From Dipteronia dyeriana (lineage: Eukaryota; Streptophyta; Magnoliopsida; Sapindales; Sapindaceae), in contig CM065299.1 of assembly GCA_032871835.1 (NCBI GenBank), forward strand, positions 98,648,652 through 98,712,651: a DNA stretch of 64,000 nt, in the 5' to 3' direction. The notes beneath the pieces are model-generated. The model had not been told where the DNA came from. It did not search any database and saw only the letters and a list, made by a program, of their open reading frames with translations. Numbering within the stretch: position 1 is the stretch's first letter; every line of letters begins with the position of its first letter. Below, one piece after another: positions 42,443 through 53,840 of this stretch. The position numbers and the translations under genes were made by a program.

Positions 42443-43857
42443 TGCAAGTTGCAAAGATCCATATATGGATTAAAGCAAGCATCCAGATACTGTAACATAA
42501 GGTTTGATCAAGCCGTGAAAAGTTTTTGATTTATTCAAAACCTTGACGAACCTTGTGTATACAAAAAGATTAAAGGCGACAAGTTGGTTTTCCTAGTTCT
42601 TTATATTGATGATATACTACTTATCTGAAACGATGTAGGTGTATTGACATCAATAAAAGAATGGTTAGCAAAACAATTTGATATTAAGGACTTAGGAGAA
42701 GCAAGTTATTTTCTTTGTATCCAAGTTATAAAGGAAAGAAAGAATAGAACGATTGCATTATCCCAAGCTTCATACATAGATAAAATCTTGTCTAGGTTTT
42801 CCATGTTAGATTCTAAGAAAGGTATGTTATCTTTCAGACATGGAATCAAACTTTCTAAGGAACAAGTTATACTACTTAACGGAAACGATGTAGGTGTATT
42901 GAAATCAATAAAAGAATGGTTAGCAAAACAATTTGATATTAAGGACTTAGGAGAAGCAAGTTATATTCTTGGTATCCAAGTCATAAGGGAAAGAAAGAAT
43001 AAAACGATTGCATTATCTCAAGCTTCATACATAGATAAAATCTTGTCTAGGTTTTCCATGTTAGATTCTAAGAAAGGTATGTTACCTTTCAGACATCGAA
43101 TCAAACTTTCAAAGGAACAAGTTCCTAAGAATGAGCATGAAGAGCAATTCATGAGTAGGATCCCACATGCTTTGACAGCAGGAAGTCTCATGTATGCAAT
43201 GCTCTTTACTAAACTAGATATTTGTTTTATTGTGTGCATAGTTAGCAGGTTCCAATCGAAACCTGGTCTTGATCACTGGACGACAGTCAAACATATTTTC
43301 AAGTATCTTAGGAGAACGAGAGATTATATGCTTGTATACTTCGGAGGGGATTTAATTCCTATTGGTTTTACAGATTCTGATTTTTATTCAGATTTTGACT
43401 TTGGGAGATCAACATCAGGATTTTTGTTTACTATTAGAGGAGGGGCATTCATATGGAGGAGTATCAAGCAATCTTGTATTGTCGATTCCACCATGAAAGC
43501 CGAGTATGTTGCCGCTTGCGAGGGGGCTAAAGAAGCTGTTTGGCTCCACCAATTCTTGATTGACTTGGAAGTGGTTCCTGATGCAAATAAACAGATCACT
43601 ATCTATTGTGACAATAGTGGAGCAGTGACTAATTTGAGAGAACCAAGAAGTCATAAAAGAGGGAAACACATTGAAAGAAAGTATCACCTTCTAAGGAAAA
43701 TTATGCATAGGGGTGACATGACGATAACCAAGATCGGGTCAGCAGAAAATCTAGCGGATCCCGTTACAAAGGGTCTTCCACAAAGGAGTTTTGATGGGCA
43801 TCTAGAGAACGTGGGGATGAGAGATATGACACATTTGCTATAGAGCAAGTGGGAGAT
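42443..43857 (+). pseudogene. Partial pol (RT-RNase H) of the first unit of copia array D
   Basis: It begins in RT at CKLQRSIYGLKQA-like text, then shows LVLYIDDILLI, with TGA right after it (LLI*NDVG, Gly expected). From 42644 to 43843 a 399-codon frame covers the rest of RT and RNase H (DYMLVYFGGDL, STMKAEYVAACEGAKEAVWL, CDNSGAVTNLREPRSHKRGK, LADPVTKGLPQ). RT contains an 85-codon tandem duplication (42616-43125). The polypurine tract AGCAAGTGGGAGAT follows at 43844-43857. Confidence 0.88.
42616..43125 (+). repeat. 2 x 255-bp in-frame duplication inside RT
   Basis: Units 42616-42870 and 42871-43125 both read SIKEWLAKQFDIKDLGEASY through KLSKEQV. They differ by scattered substitutions (for example FLCIQVIKE against ILGIQVIRE). 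The other copy of this element (50131 onward) has one unit only. Confidence 0.93.
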
Positions 43858-46271
43858 TGTTAGGATTATGCTCGATAGCAAGAGTATAATATTGTATTTG
43901 ACAATCATTTTATATTAATAAAGTGATTTCTAGTTTAACAAATCTTATAGCATTTATAGTTTAATTATTATAATTGTCAAAAGTAAATAATCATAAGGTC
44001 AAAAGACTATGAGAAAAGAAGAATTGTTCATACATCTAGATATGTATGAGGTAGATACAATTCTTTAGTTAGTCTTGAATAATATTCACAACTTATGATA
44101 AAAGGTTGGACGCATTTATCTTGTCAAAGTTGTAGATTCTTTTGCTAGCATTTGAGTGGGATCAAATGTGTTATGATGAGTCTAAAATCATCAAAGTGTG
44201 GTGTCTTTGGGCAAAATAAAACTAGTGCACTGGGTGCATTAAAATGGATCACAATGAAATACTTTTATCTAGAACCGTCAATGGATAAAAGTTTTTCATT
44301 TGAAGACAATCGGAGAGTCTATCTCAATCCTGAGATAAATGATGGACTTATTGTTGCAAGTGTTATCATTTGAGCTATCAATGAGTAAGATTATAAAGCA
44401 TAGTCTATCCTCGCTAGTTTGGTGATATTTATTTGTTAATCGATATAGAACTTCATTTATAGATATGGACATCGTGGCTTCATTTATTAAATGAGAGTAG
44501 AATGTCATCATATGGATGTTTTGAGGTATTGGATATTAAATCTTAAAGTTAAGTTTTCAATAGTGTTTATTGAAACATGGCTTCTGGACAAGTCAAAATA
44601 TTCAAGTTCAAAATGTGGTCATATGAGTAAATATAGTAACTTGGAGAGCTATAGGCCGTCTATGAACTCTTAGCGATTACAGGTATTCTTCACGAGGATA
44701 CACTTTCTCCAATAAGGTTGTCTAGGGTATGAATGAGTAACATCAACTTATTCTATCTTTATTTAAGAGTTCAATTTTAGTTCTTTAGTGGAATAAACTA
44801 AAATTAAATAGATCGAAACAAAGTGAATCATTTGTTGATTGTGATTGGGTTGTGTCTATTGGAGCTTAAATTTAGATAGCCCGCCAAGATCCCCAATCCA
44901 CACGAACTTGCATGGATCACTTGATATATTCTACCGGACCGATTTAGGGAACCATCTAGACTTGTATTGAGACATATGGACTTGTTTCTTTTTGTAAGAA
45001 TGGGTCTAGTTCACATGTGGACATCTTATTAAGGTCCAATGGATTTAATAATATATATATATATATGACTCATATATATGAGTTGGGCGGCAAGGCTATT
45101 AAGAATAGCTTAATTATATTATTTTTACTTTATTATTTAATTAAATGGAAGTTAATTAATTTGTTGATTAATTAACTATTTAATTAAAAGTCAAAATCTT
45201 TTTCCTAGATGGAGATGATCTCCAAAAATTATACTATTGTTAGTAGTATAATTAATATTAAAGACTATATTTGATAAGTAGATAAATAAAAGGAGTTATT
45301 TATCTAATCAAATTAAGAAGTCTTTAATATGGTTACAAATACACTATTGAGTTGGATTAGGAGTCTTGGTGTAGGAAAGAATTCTTTTTTGAAAAGGATT
45401 CTTAAGCACCAAGTAAATCTACCTAAGGATCAGGTTCTTGTCCATCAAGTAAATCCTTCTTAGGAAAGAATAAATTCTCCTAATCTATATCAAAGAGGAT
45501 TTTGGCCAGCCCATGTGTATATAAGAGATGTTAGATTTTCTTTTTAGAAAGGATTCTTAACTACCAAATAAATCCACCTGGGGAAAGGATTCTTGCCAAC
45601 CAAGTAAATCCTTCTTAGGAGAGGATTTATGATCCTGTATATATGTGTATAAGAAATTCGGCCAGCCCTAATGCAATTGATAGAGAATTTCGGCCAACCC
45701 TATTTTTCTAAGAGAAGAATTCAGCAATCATAGGAATTTTGAGGGAGAAAAATCTGATTTTACTCTAAACAAAATTCGATCAACTCTAAGCAATAGTGTG
45801 TGAATTCAGCCAAGAAGAGAAAAAAGGAGAACGTTTTTGTTTTCGATAGTACACTAGTATTCTTTACATCAAAAGGGTTTTGTGTATAACATCGAATCAA
45901 GGTTCACGCAAGTTTCAATCAAATTGATTGATAATTCACAAGTGGCCGAATGTTCTTGGATTTTTCTCTTGGAGGATTATTGTGACTAACAAGGAACAAA
46001 ATTTTGTTTGTTTCCATCCTCAGGTATACAAGATATAGAAAAGGAGCTCACACTCCTAGGTGATTCACGTTCGTGATTGGATTGGAAGATCTTGCGAATC
46101 AATTCGGTGCTTGTTCAATCGTCACGAGAAAAATGTACGATACTTTTTATATACATCAATTAATCTAGGGTTAAGGTTCTAGTTAATCAAAGGGATTTTT
46201 TTTATATAAGCAAACCCTAATTCTTATTTTCTCACGCTTCTGTTGCGTTTTTGAACCATTTTTTCCCTACA
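43858..46271 (+). repeat. LTR A of copia array D (2414 bp)
   Basis: It is bounded TGTTAGGATTATGC...TTTTTCCCTACA and matches LTR B along its length with scattered differences. An internal 45360-45720 part has related units built on GGATTCTT...CCAAGTAAATCC...TTAGG. It acts as 3' LTR of the truncated unit and 5' LTR of the full unit. Confidence 0.93.
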
Positions 46272-46273
46272 AT

Positions 46274-46285
46274 TGGTATCAGAGC
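46274..46285 (+). other. Primer binding site of copia array D
   Basis: TGGTATCAGAGC, two bases after LTR A, is complementary to initiator tRNA-Met, as is typical for plant copia elements. Confidence 0.9.
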
Positions 46286-47640
46286 CAGGTTGTACCCTTG
46301 ATTAATTGATGTACGTGTACGTAAATGTTTTTCTTTTATTGTATATATGCATTTTTAGAAAGAGATGACACTCTAGGTATTCACATATATATTTACATTG
46401 GAATGTATGGATATATATATGTTTTATATGTGGTTGTTATTGCTCAATTTTGGTCATAGAATTTCAATGTATTTTTGTTTTGGGATTGTAACAAGAAGGG
46501 TGGTCTATCATCGCTATAATTTCCTTCTTAATAGTTGCTAAGTTTTTTTTTTATTTTGTTGTTGTAATAATAATAATAAAAAATTACAGTATTTTATTAT
46601 TTAAATTCTTCTGTAATACATTCAAGTATCGAAGACTCAAAAGTTTGAAGAATTGGGAGCAACCGGAACAAGTTTGGGACCGTGCGAGCCGTAGCAACGA
46701 ACGTGCGTGCAAAGAGCACGTAACCATGTTTGTTGTGGCATGGGCTGCACACGGCAGCCCTATGATGCCATGGGCTGTGAATGGCAGCCCTTTATGGGTT
46801 TGTGGCATGTGCACACCCATGGGTAAGGGCCAAGGGTGCGCACGCCCATGGGAGGCAACTGAGAGAGTCCGGACGACGAAGGTCGCGTGAAGACTTATTC
46901 GCCAAGAAATGAGTTTTTATATTCCAAGAAATATGTAATTTACTTACTTTTCTAGGATGGACCAAAATTGTAGCTATTTATATTTTGTAAATATTGCAAT
47001 GTTTGTCATTGTTTGATAACATGTCATATAGAATAAGAGTGCCACTCATATATCTCTTTTAGTATGAACATGCATTGAATGATTTAGGTATCTAAATTGG
47101 CATCTAGAAAACTTGGTAAATCATTCTTTGGAATTCGATCACACGCATTAAACAATTGAGTGGGAGAAGGTGTTTTGGAACACCTACGGTCTCCAAGTTT
47201 AGTTAAGCTTTATGTTTCGTGAATAACCTCCCAAGAGGTATTCATGAATGAAACTTAGCAAGATACTTCTTTCTAATGATAGACTAGACAATTAGCCCAA
47301 ACGATATCTACTCTCAAAGGAGGGATATTCGTGAGGGATTATATTGAAGTCGATAACTTGGTAACACACTCAATGTAATTTTATTAATATGCTCCCAAGA
47401 GTTCTTGTTAATAAAATTGCAAGGCTAAAATTGAAAATGTTGGTTGTTATGTTAACAATTAGGTGGGACCTAGTCCAACTAGTAAATGGTGCGTACTCCC
47501 AAAAGAGGCATGACATTTATGGGTGTTAGATCACCGTTGAATTTTTACGATTAAATTATTTTATTTAATTCAAGATAAATATTCAAAAGTGCTAAATCAT
47601 GATTGTTTATTTATATAATTTTTTTTATTAAAAAGAAATA
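46286..47640 (+). other. Leader region of copia array D with a GC-rich repeat island
   Basis: No coding region was recognised. At 46676-46880 a GC-rich patch with repeated CATGGGCTG, GGCAGCCCT and GCACACCCATGG segments stands out against AT-rich surroundings. Later text (47160-47520) has repeats of ACTCCCAAGAG/CTCCCAAAAGAGG type. A long leader before gag is usual in copia elements of this kind. Confidence 0.55.
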
Positions 47641-48121
47641 ATGACCCCATCCCTAATCAATATCCTAAAAGATAATACTTTAACTGATGATAATTATGTC
47701 ATATGGAAAAAGAATATTGGGTTGTTGTTGCAAGCTGAAAAGTATAAGTTCATTATGTATATTCCTTAACCACCAAACTAATTAATCTACTCACGAGCAA
47801 AGAGATGAGTATCAGTAGTGGAAGTCTTTAGATGAGATGGCTAAATGTACGTTACATTATGGCCATCATCTTCAACGTGTTGCAACAACAACATGAAGGA
47901 ATGGAGACTGCTGTCGATATTATGATGTCTCTAGACAGGGATTCATATGGTTGGTAAAGTTGCTACTGTTAAGACCCGTTAGAAGGTCAAGAAACAATAG
48001 AGGAAAAAAGCAAATTGGGCCTTCTTAGAAGGAGACCAAGAAAGTAACCAAGATCAAAGGGAAGTGTTTCCTTTGTGGTGAAAAAGGTCAAAGGGATAGA
48101 CTGAATAAGAATGAATTCAAC
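47641..48121 (+). pseudogene. Gag remnant of copia array D
   Basis: The frame starts at ATG 47641, with LTDDNYVIWKKNIGLLLQAE matching the N-terminal copia gag segment, and stops after about 41 codons. A later piece (about 48040-48110) reads KGKCFLCGEKGQRDRLNK, a zinc-knuckle relic. It keeps the first two Cys, but His is Gln and the last Cys is lost. The protease region expected between gag and the next ORF is missing. Confidence 0.75.
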
Positions 48122-49066
48122 TTGCATTTAGGCAATGGAGCGTTGGTGTCTACTAGTTTTGTGGGAGATATTAGAATCAATTTAGATTCTTATAGGCATT
48201 TAGTTTTAATAAAAGTTTATTATGTACCACAATTCAAGAGGAATTTAATTTCGGTCTCTTGTCTAAATAAATTTGGATATTCGGTTACTTTTAATAAAGG
48301 TTTTATTAGTAGTAAGAATGACAAAATTATTTGCAAAGGTACATTGGAAAACGGTTTATTCTATTTGCATGAAAATATCTCTCACTTGTTAGACACAGAA
48401 TCAACGGAACCTAATCATAAAAGAGTAAAATTATCAAAAGATGAAACCTACCTATGGCATTTATGCCTAGGTCATATTAACCTTAATAGGATTAAAAGAT
48501 TGGTATGTGACGGACCTCTAAGTGACTTAAAGGTTGATGATCTACCAACTTGTGAATCTTGTTTGGAAGGTAAAATGACCAAAAGGTCGTTTACGACCAA
48601 AGGCACAAGAGCCATTGAATGTTTGGGTTTGATACCCACTGATGTGTGTGGACCTATGAGTATTCAAGCTAGAGGTCGATATGAGTACTTCATCACTTTC
48701 ATGGATGATCACTCAAGATTTGGCTATGTGTATCTCATGAGACATAAGTCAGATGCTTTTGGCATGTTCAAAGCATTTAAAGCTGAAGTTGAAAATCAGC
48801 TTGAGAAACGCATAAAAATCTTGAGGTCTGATGGTGGTGGAGAATATTTATTTGGTGAGTTTCAACAATATCTTATTGATAATGGGATAATTTCTCAATT
48901 TTCTGTACCAGGCACACCTCAACAAAATGGGGTGGCAGAAAGGAGAAATAGAACTCTTTTGGACATGGTTAGGTCTATGTTGAGTTATTCAACGCTTCCA
49001 AATTCATTTTGGGGATATGCTTTACAAACTACCATGTATATTCTAAACGATATACCACCTAAGTAG
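48122..49066 (+). pseudogene. Gag-pre-integrase and integrase of copia array D, 314-codon open frame
   Basis: The frame opens with the end of the protease/pre-integrase linker (LGNGALVSTSFVGDIRI). It then has the zinc-binding pre-integrase motif TYLWHLCLGHINLNRI with CESCLEGK. The integrase core has its first Asp in PTDVCGPMS, the second in LRSDGGGEY and the Glu in [16 protein letters not shown], then [16 protein letters not shown]. The three catalytic residues are present. It ends at TAG (49064-49066), inside what should be continuous pol; the C-terminal part continues in broken form to about 49500. It is the best preserved domain in this element. Confidence 0.85.
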
Positions 49067-49169
49067 GTTCCTAAAACACCGCATGAGTTGTGGACCGGGC
49101 GAAAGCCAAGTTTACAACACTTAAGGATATTTGGATGTCTTGCGCATGTGTTAAAAGGAAAGAAAAAAG

Positions 49170-50628
49170 ATGGAGTCCCGTTCGAAAATATGCATATTTG
49201 TAGGGTATCCAAAAGGAACAAAAGGATATTATTTTTATAGTCCTTCAGATCTTAAAGTATTTATTTCGATAAATGCTAAATTTCTGGAAGAGGACTATAT
49301 GAATAATTTTGTACCTAAAAGTAGAATTGTCCTGAATGAGCTTTCAGGAGATACAATTCCACGAGAGGTTTAGCAACCGAGCCCAATTATAAGTTCCTTA
49401 CCAACACAAGATCAATAATCTATCGTACCTCATCATAATGGGAGGGTTGTTAGACAACCCGAGAGATACATCGGTCTAGGAGAGTTTGTAGAGAATCTCC
49501 CGGATGATGATGATCCCTATACGTACAAGGAAGCAATGGAAGATGTTGATTGTCGCCTTTGGCAAAAGGCAATGCAATCCGAAATTCAATATATGTTTAA
49601 AAACAAAGTCTGGTCTCTTGTAGACTTGCCTAAAAGGATAAAACTCATCGGGTGCAAGTGGATATACAAGAGGAAAAGAGGAATGGATGGAAATGTGGAA
49701 ACCTTTAAAGCTAGATGGTAGCTAAAGGTTATACACAGAAATAAGGTATCGATTATGAAGAAACCTTCTCTCATGTGGCCATGCTTAAGTTCATTAGGAT
49801 ACTCTTATCCATTGCAGCATCTCTGGACCTACAGATTTGGAAAATGGATGTCAAGACAACTTTCCTTAATGAAAGTCTTGATGAAAGCATCTATATGATG
49901 CAACCAGAAGGATTCATAGAAAAAGGCCAAGAGGAAAGGGTATGCAAGTTGTAAAGATCCATATATGGATTAAAGCAAGCATCCAAATCCAGGAACATAA
50001 GGTTCGATCAAGCCGTGATAAGTTTTGGTTTTATTCAAAACCTTGACGAACCTTGTGTATATAAAAAGATTAAAGGTGACAAGTTGGTTTTTCTAGTTCT
50101 ATACTACTCATCGGAAACGATGTAGGTGTATTGACATCAATAAAAGAATGGTTAGCAAAACAATTTGATATAAAGGACTTGGGAGAAGCAAGTTATATTC
50201 TTGGTATCCAAGTCATAAGGGAAAGAAAGAATAAAACTATTGCATTATCCCAAGCTTCATACATAGATAAAATCTTGTCTAGGTTTTCCATGCAAGATTC
50301 TAAGAAAGGTATGTTACCTTTCAGACATGGAATCAAACTTTCTAAGGAACAAGTTCCTAAGAATGAGCATGAAGAGCAATTAATGAATAGGATTCCATAT
50401 GCTTCGACAGTAGGAAGTCTCATGTGTGCAATGCTCTGTACTATACCAGTTATTTGTTTTGTTGTGGGCACAGTTAACAGGTTTCAATCAAAACCTGATC
50501 CTGATCACTGGACGGCAATCGAGCATATTTTCAAGTATCTTAGGAGAACGAGAGATTATATGCTTGTATACTCTGGAGAGGATTTAATTCTTGTTGGGTA
50601 TACAGATTCTGATTTTTAGTTAGATTTT
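49170..50628 (+). pseudogene. Integrase tail and RT of copia array D full unit; catalytic YIDD deleted
   Basis: Pieces: 49170-49373 (FVGYPKGTKGYYFYSPSDLK), 49536-49721 (RT start, GCKWIYKRKRGMDGNVETFK), a shifted stretch to 49980, and 50131-50619 (SIKEWLAKQFDIKDLGEASY onward). Compared with the truncated copy at 42605-42617, 13 bp that encode the YIDD loop are missing at about 50100. The active site is gone and the frame shifts there. A TAG ends the frame at 50619, after YTDSDF. Confidence 0.88.
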
Positions 50629-50630
50629 GA

Positions 50631-51089
50631 CTTTGGTAGATCAACATCATGATTTGTGTTTACTATTGAAGGAGGGGCATTCATATGGAGGAGTATCAAG
50701 CAATCTTGTATTGTCGATTCCACCATGAAAGCCGAGTATGTTGCCGCTTGCGAGGTGGCTAAAGAAGCTGTTTGGCTCCACCAATTCTTGATTGACTTGG
50801 AAGTGGTTCCTGATGCAAATAAACAGATCACTATCTATTGTGACAATAGTGAAGCAGTGACTAATTTGAGAGAACCAAGAAGTCATAAAAGAGGGAAACA
50901 CATTGAAAGAAAGTATCACCTTCTAAGGAAAATTGTGCATAGGGGTGACATGACGATAACCAAGATCGGGTCAGCAGAAAATCTAGCGGATCCTGTTACA
51001 AAGGGTCTTCCACAAAAGAGTTTTGATGGGCATCTAGAGAACGTGGGGATGAGAGATATGACACATTTTCTATAGAGCAAGTGGGAGAT
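50631..51089 (+). pseudogene. RNase H C-terminal part and polypurine tract of copia array D
   Basis: The frame 50656-51075 reads GGAFIWRSIKQSCIVDSTMK, then AEYVAACEVAKEAVWLHQFL, ending at NVGMRDMTHFL. It is nearly identical to 43424-43843. The polypurine tract AGCAAGTGGGAGAT (51076-51089) abuts LTR B. The piece is separated from RT by a stop and a small change near 50619-50655. Confidence 0.87.
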
Positions 51090-53503
51090 TGTTAGGATTA
51101 TGCTCGATAGCAAGAGTATAATATTGTATTTGACAATCATTTTATATTAATAAAGTGATTTCTAGTTTAACAAATCTTATAGCATTTATAGTTTAATTAT
51201 TATAATTGTCAAAAGTAAATAATCATAAGGTCAAAAGACTATGAGAAAAGAAGAATTGTTCATACATCTAGATATGTATGAGGTAGATACAATTCTTTAG
51301 TTAGTCTTGAATAATATTCACAACTTATGATAAAAGGTTGGACGCATTTATCTTGTCAAAGTTGTAGATTCTTTTGCTAGCATTTGAGTGGGATCAAATG
51401 TGTTATGATGAGTCTAAAATCATCAAAGTGTGGTGTCTTTGGGCAAAATAAAACTAGTGCACTGGGTGCATTAAAATGGATCACAATGAAATACTTTTAT
51501 CTAGAACCGTCAATGGATAAAAGTTTTTCATTCGAAGACAATCGGAGAGTCTATCTCAATCTTGAGATAAATGATGGACTTATGGTTGCAAGTGTTATCA
51601 TTTTAGCTATCAATGAGTACGATTATAAAGCATAGTCTATCCTCGCTAGTTTGGTGGTATTCATTTGTTAATCGATAGAGGACTTCATTTATAGATATGG
51701 ACATTTTGGCTCCATTTATTAAATGAGAGTTGAATATCATCATATGGATGTTTTGAGGTATTGGATATTAAATATTAACGTTAAGTTTTCAATAGTGTCT
51801 ATTGAAACATGGCTTCTGGACAAGTCAAAATATCCAAGTTCAAAATGTGGTCATATGAGTAAATATGGTAACTTGGAGAGCTATATAGGGTCTATGAGCT
51901 CTTGGAAATTACTGGTATTCTTCACGAGGATACACTTTCTCCAATAAGGTTGTCTAGTGTATGAATGAGTAACATCAACTTATTCTATCTTTATTTAAGA
52001 GTTCAATTTTAGTTCTTTAGTGGAATGAACTAAAATTAAATAGATCGTACCTAAGTGAATCATTTGTTGATTGTGATTGGGTTGTGTCTATTGAAGCTTA
52101 AATTTAGATAGCCCGCTAAGATCCTCAATCCACACAAACTTGCATGGATCACTTTACATATTCTACCGGACCAATTTATGGGTCCATCTATAATTGTATT
52201 GGGACATATGAACTTGTTTCTTTTTATAAGAATGGGTCTAGTTCACATGTGGACTTCTTATTAAGGTCCAATGGATTTAATAATAATATATATATGACTC
52301 ATATATATGAGTTGGGCGTCAAGGCTATTAAGAATAGCTTAATCATATTATTTTTACTTTATTATTTAATTAAATGAAAGTTAATTAATTTGTTGATTAA
52401 TTAACTATTTAGTTAAAAGTCAAAATCTTTTTCTTAGTAGGAGATGGTCTCCAAAAATTATACTATTGTTAGTAGTATAATTAATATTAAAAGACTATAT
52501 TTGATAAGTAGATAAATAAAAGGAGTTATTTATCTAATCAAATTAGGAAGTCTTTAATATGGTTACAAATACACTATTGAGTTGGATTATGAGTCTTGGT
52601 GTAGGAAAGAATTCTTTTTTTGAAAAGGATTCTTAAGCACCAAGTAAATCTACCTAATGATAGGATTCTTGTCCATCAAGTAAATCCTTCTTAGGAAAGA
52701 ATAAAATCTCCTAATTTATATCAAAGAGAATTTCGGCCAGCCCATGTGTATATAGGAGAGGTTAGATTTCCTTTTAGAAAGGATTCTTAACTACCAAATA
52801 AATCCACCTAAGGAAATGATTCTTGCTAACCAAGTAAATACTTTTTAGGAGAGGATTTATGATCCTATATATATGTGTATAAGAAATCCGGCCAGCCCTA
52901 AGGCAGTTGATAGAGAATTTCGGCCAGCCCTATTTTTCTAAGAGAAGAATTCGGCAATCATAGGAATTTTGAGGGAGAAAAATCCGATTTTGCTCTAGAC
53001 AAAATTCGATCAACTCTAAGCAATAATGTGTGAATTCGACCAAGATGAGAAAAAAAGAGAACATTTTTGTTTTCGATAGTACACTAGTATCCTTTACATC
53101 AAAAGGGTTTTATGTATAACATCGAATCAAGGTTCAAGCCAGTTTCAATCAAATTGATTGATAATTCACAAGTGACCGGACGTTCTTGGATTTTTCTCTT
53201 GGAGGATTATTGTGACTAACGACGAACAAGATTTTGTTTGTTTCTATCCTCAGGTATACAAGATATAAAAGGAGCCCACACTCCTAGGTGATTCACGTTC
53301 GTGGTTGGATTGGAAGATCTTACAGAATCAATTCGGTGCTTGTTTAATCGCCACGAGAAAAAGGTACGATACGTTTTATATACATAAATTAATCTAGTGT
53401 GAAGGTTCTGGTTAATCAAAGGGATTTATATAAATATATACGCAAACCCTAATTCTTATTTTCTCACGCTTTCGTTACGTTTTTAAACCGTTTTTTCCCT
53501 ACA
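51090..53503 (+). repeat. LTR B of copia array D (2414 bp, 3' LTR)
   Basis: It is bounded TGTTAGGATTATGC...TTTTTCCCTACA and followed directly by the target duplication GCTTT. It has the same length as LTR A, with scattered substitutions and small compensating indels. Confidence 0.93.
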
Positions 53504-53840
53504 GCTTTAACATTCATCGGTCTGCAGACGTCTGTATGTATAAGCTCTAACGGTTCTTTAGCTGTAAGCCTTTTTCCATTAAAAGTTTTCTTAGTCATCT
53601 TACCTTCTAGACAAGATTGCAAACAGGTAATGTGCCAACCTTTAACTCACTTAAAAGTCCATTTTTTACTGGTCTGTCTATCCGGTCAAGGTTGATATGA
53701 CCAAGCCTTAGATGCCAGAGATACGTGTCATTATCTGGAGAAATTTTATATCGTTTAGTTTTTGGTTTTTCAACCTTAAACATTTCGGTATTGAGCAGTG
53801 TAGTATGTATTAATGGTCTTAACACATACAAATTGTTTTT
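53504..53840 (-). pseudogene. Gag-pre-integrase segment of copia element C
   Basis: The minus-strand frame 53607-53831 holds DTYLWHLRLGHINLDRIDRP followed by LPVCNLV, where the zinc-binding Cys pair begins. The next residues, toward the integrase first Asp, continue in broken form to the insertion site at 53504. Confidence 0.85.

Larger units (their letters stand above)
42443..53503 (+). mobile_element. Ty1/copia element D: 5'-truncated tandem array (partial internal - LTR - internal - LTR)
   Basis: The whole 11,061-bp block is flanked by GCTTT (42438-42442 and 53504-53508), inserted in the integrase gene of element C on the opposite strand. Order: partial internal region starting inside RT (42443-43857), LTR A (43858-46271), full internal region (46272-51089), LTR B (51090-53503). 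Both LTRs are 2414 bp with TGTTAGG...CCTACA ends. LTR A is followed by an initiator-Met primer site, and both LTRs are preceded by AGCAAGTGGGAGAT. The left end has no LTR: the RT text TGCAAGTTG starts directly after the target duplication. Confidence 0.9.

Noticed and set aside
46584..46890. Open frames in the copia leader GC-rich island
   Set aside because: Both strands are open and the sequence is made of short repeats; no protein family was recognised.
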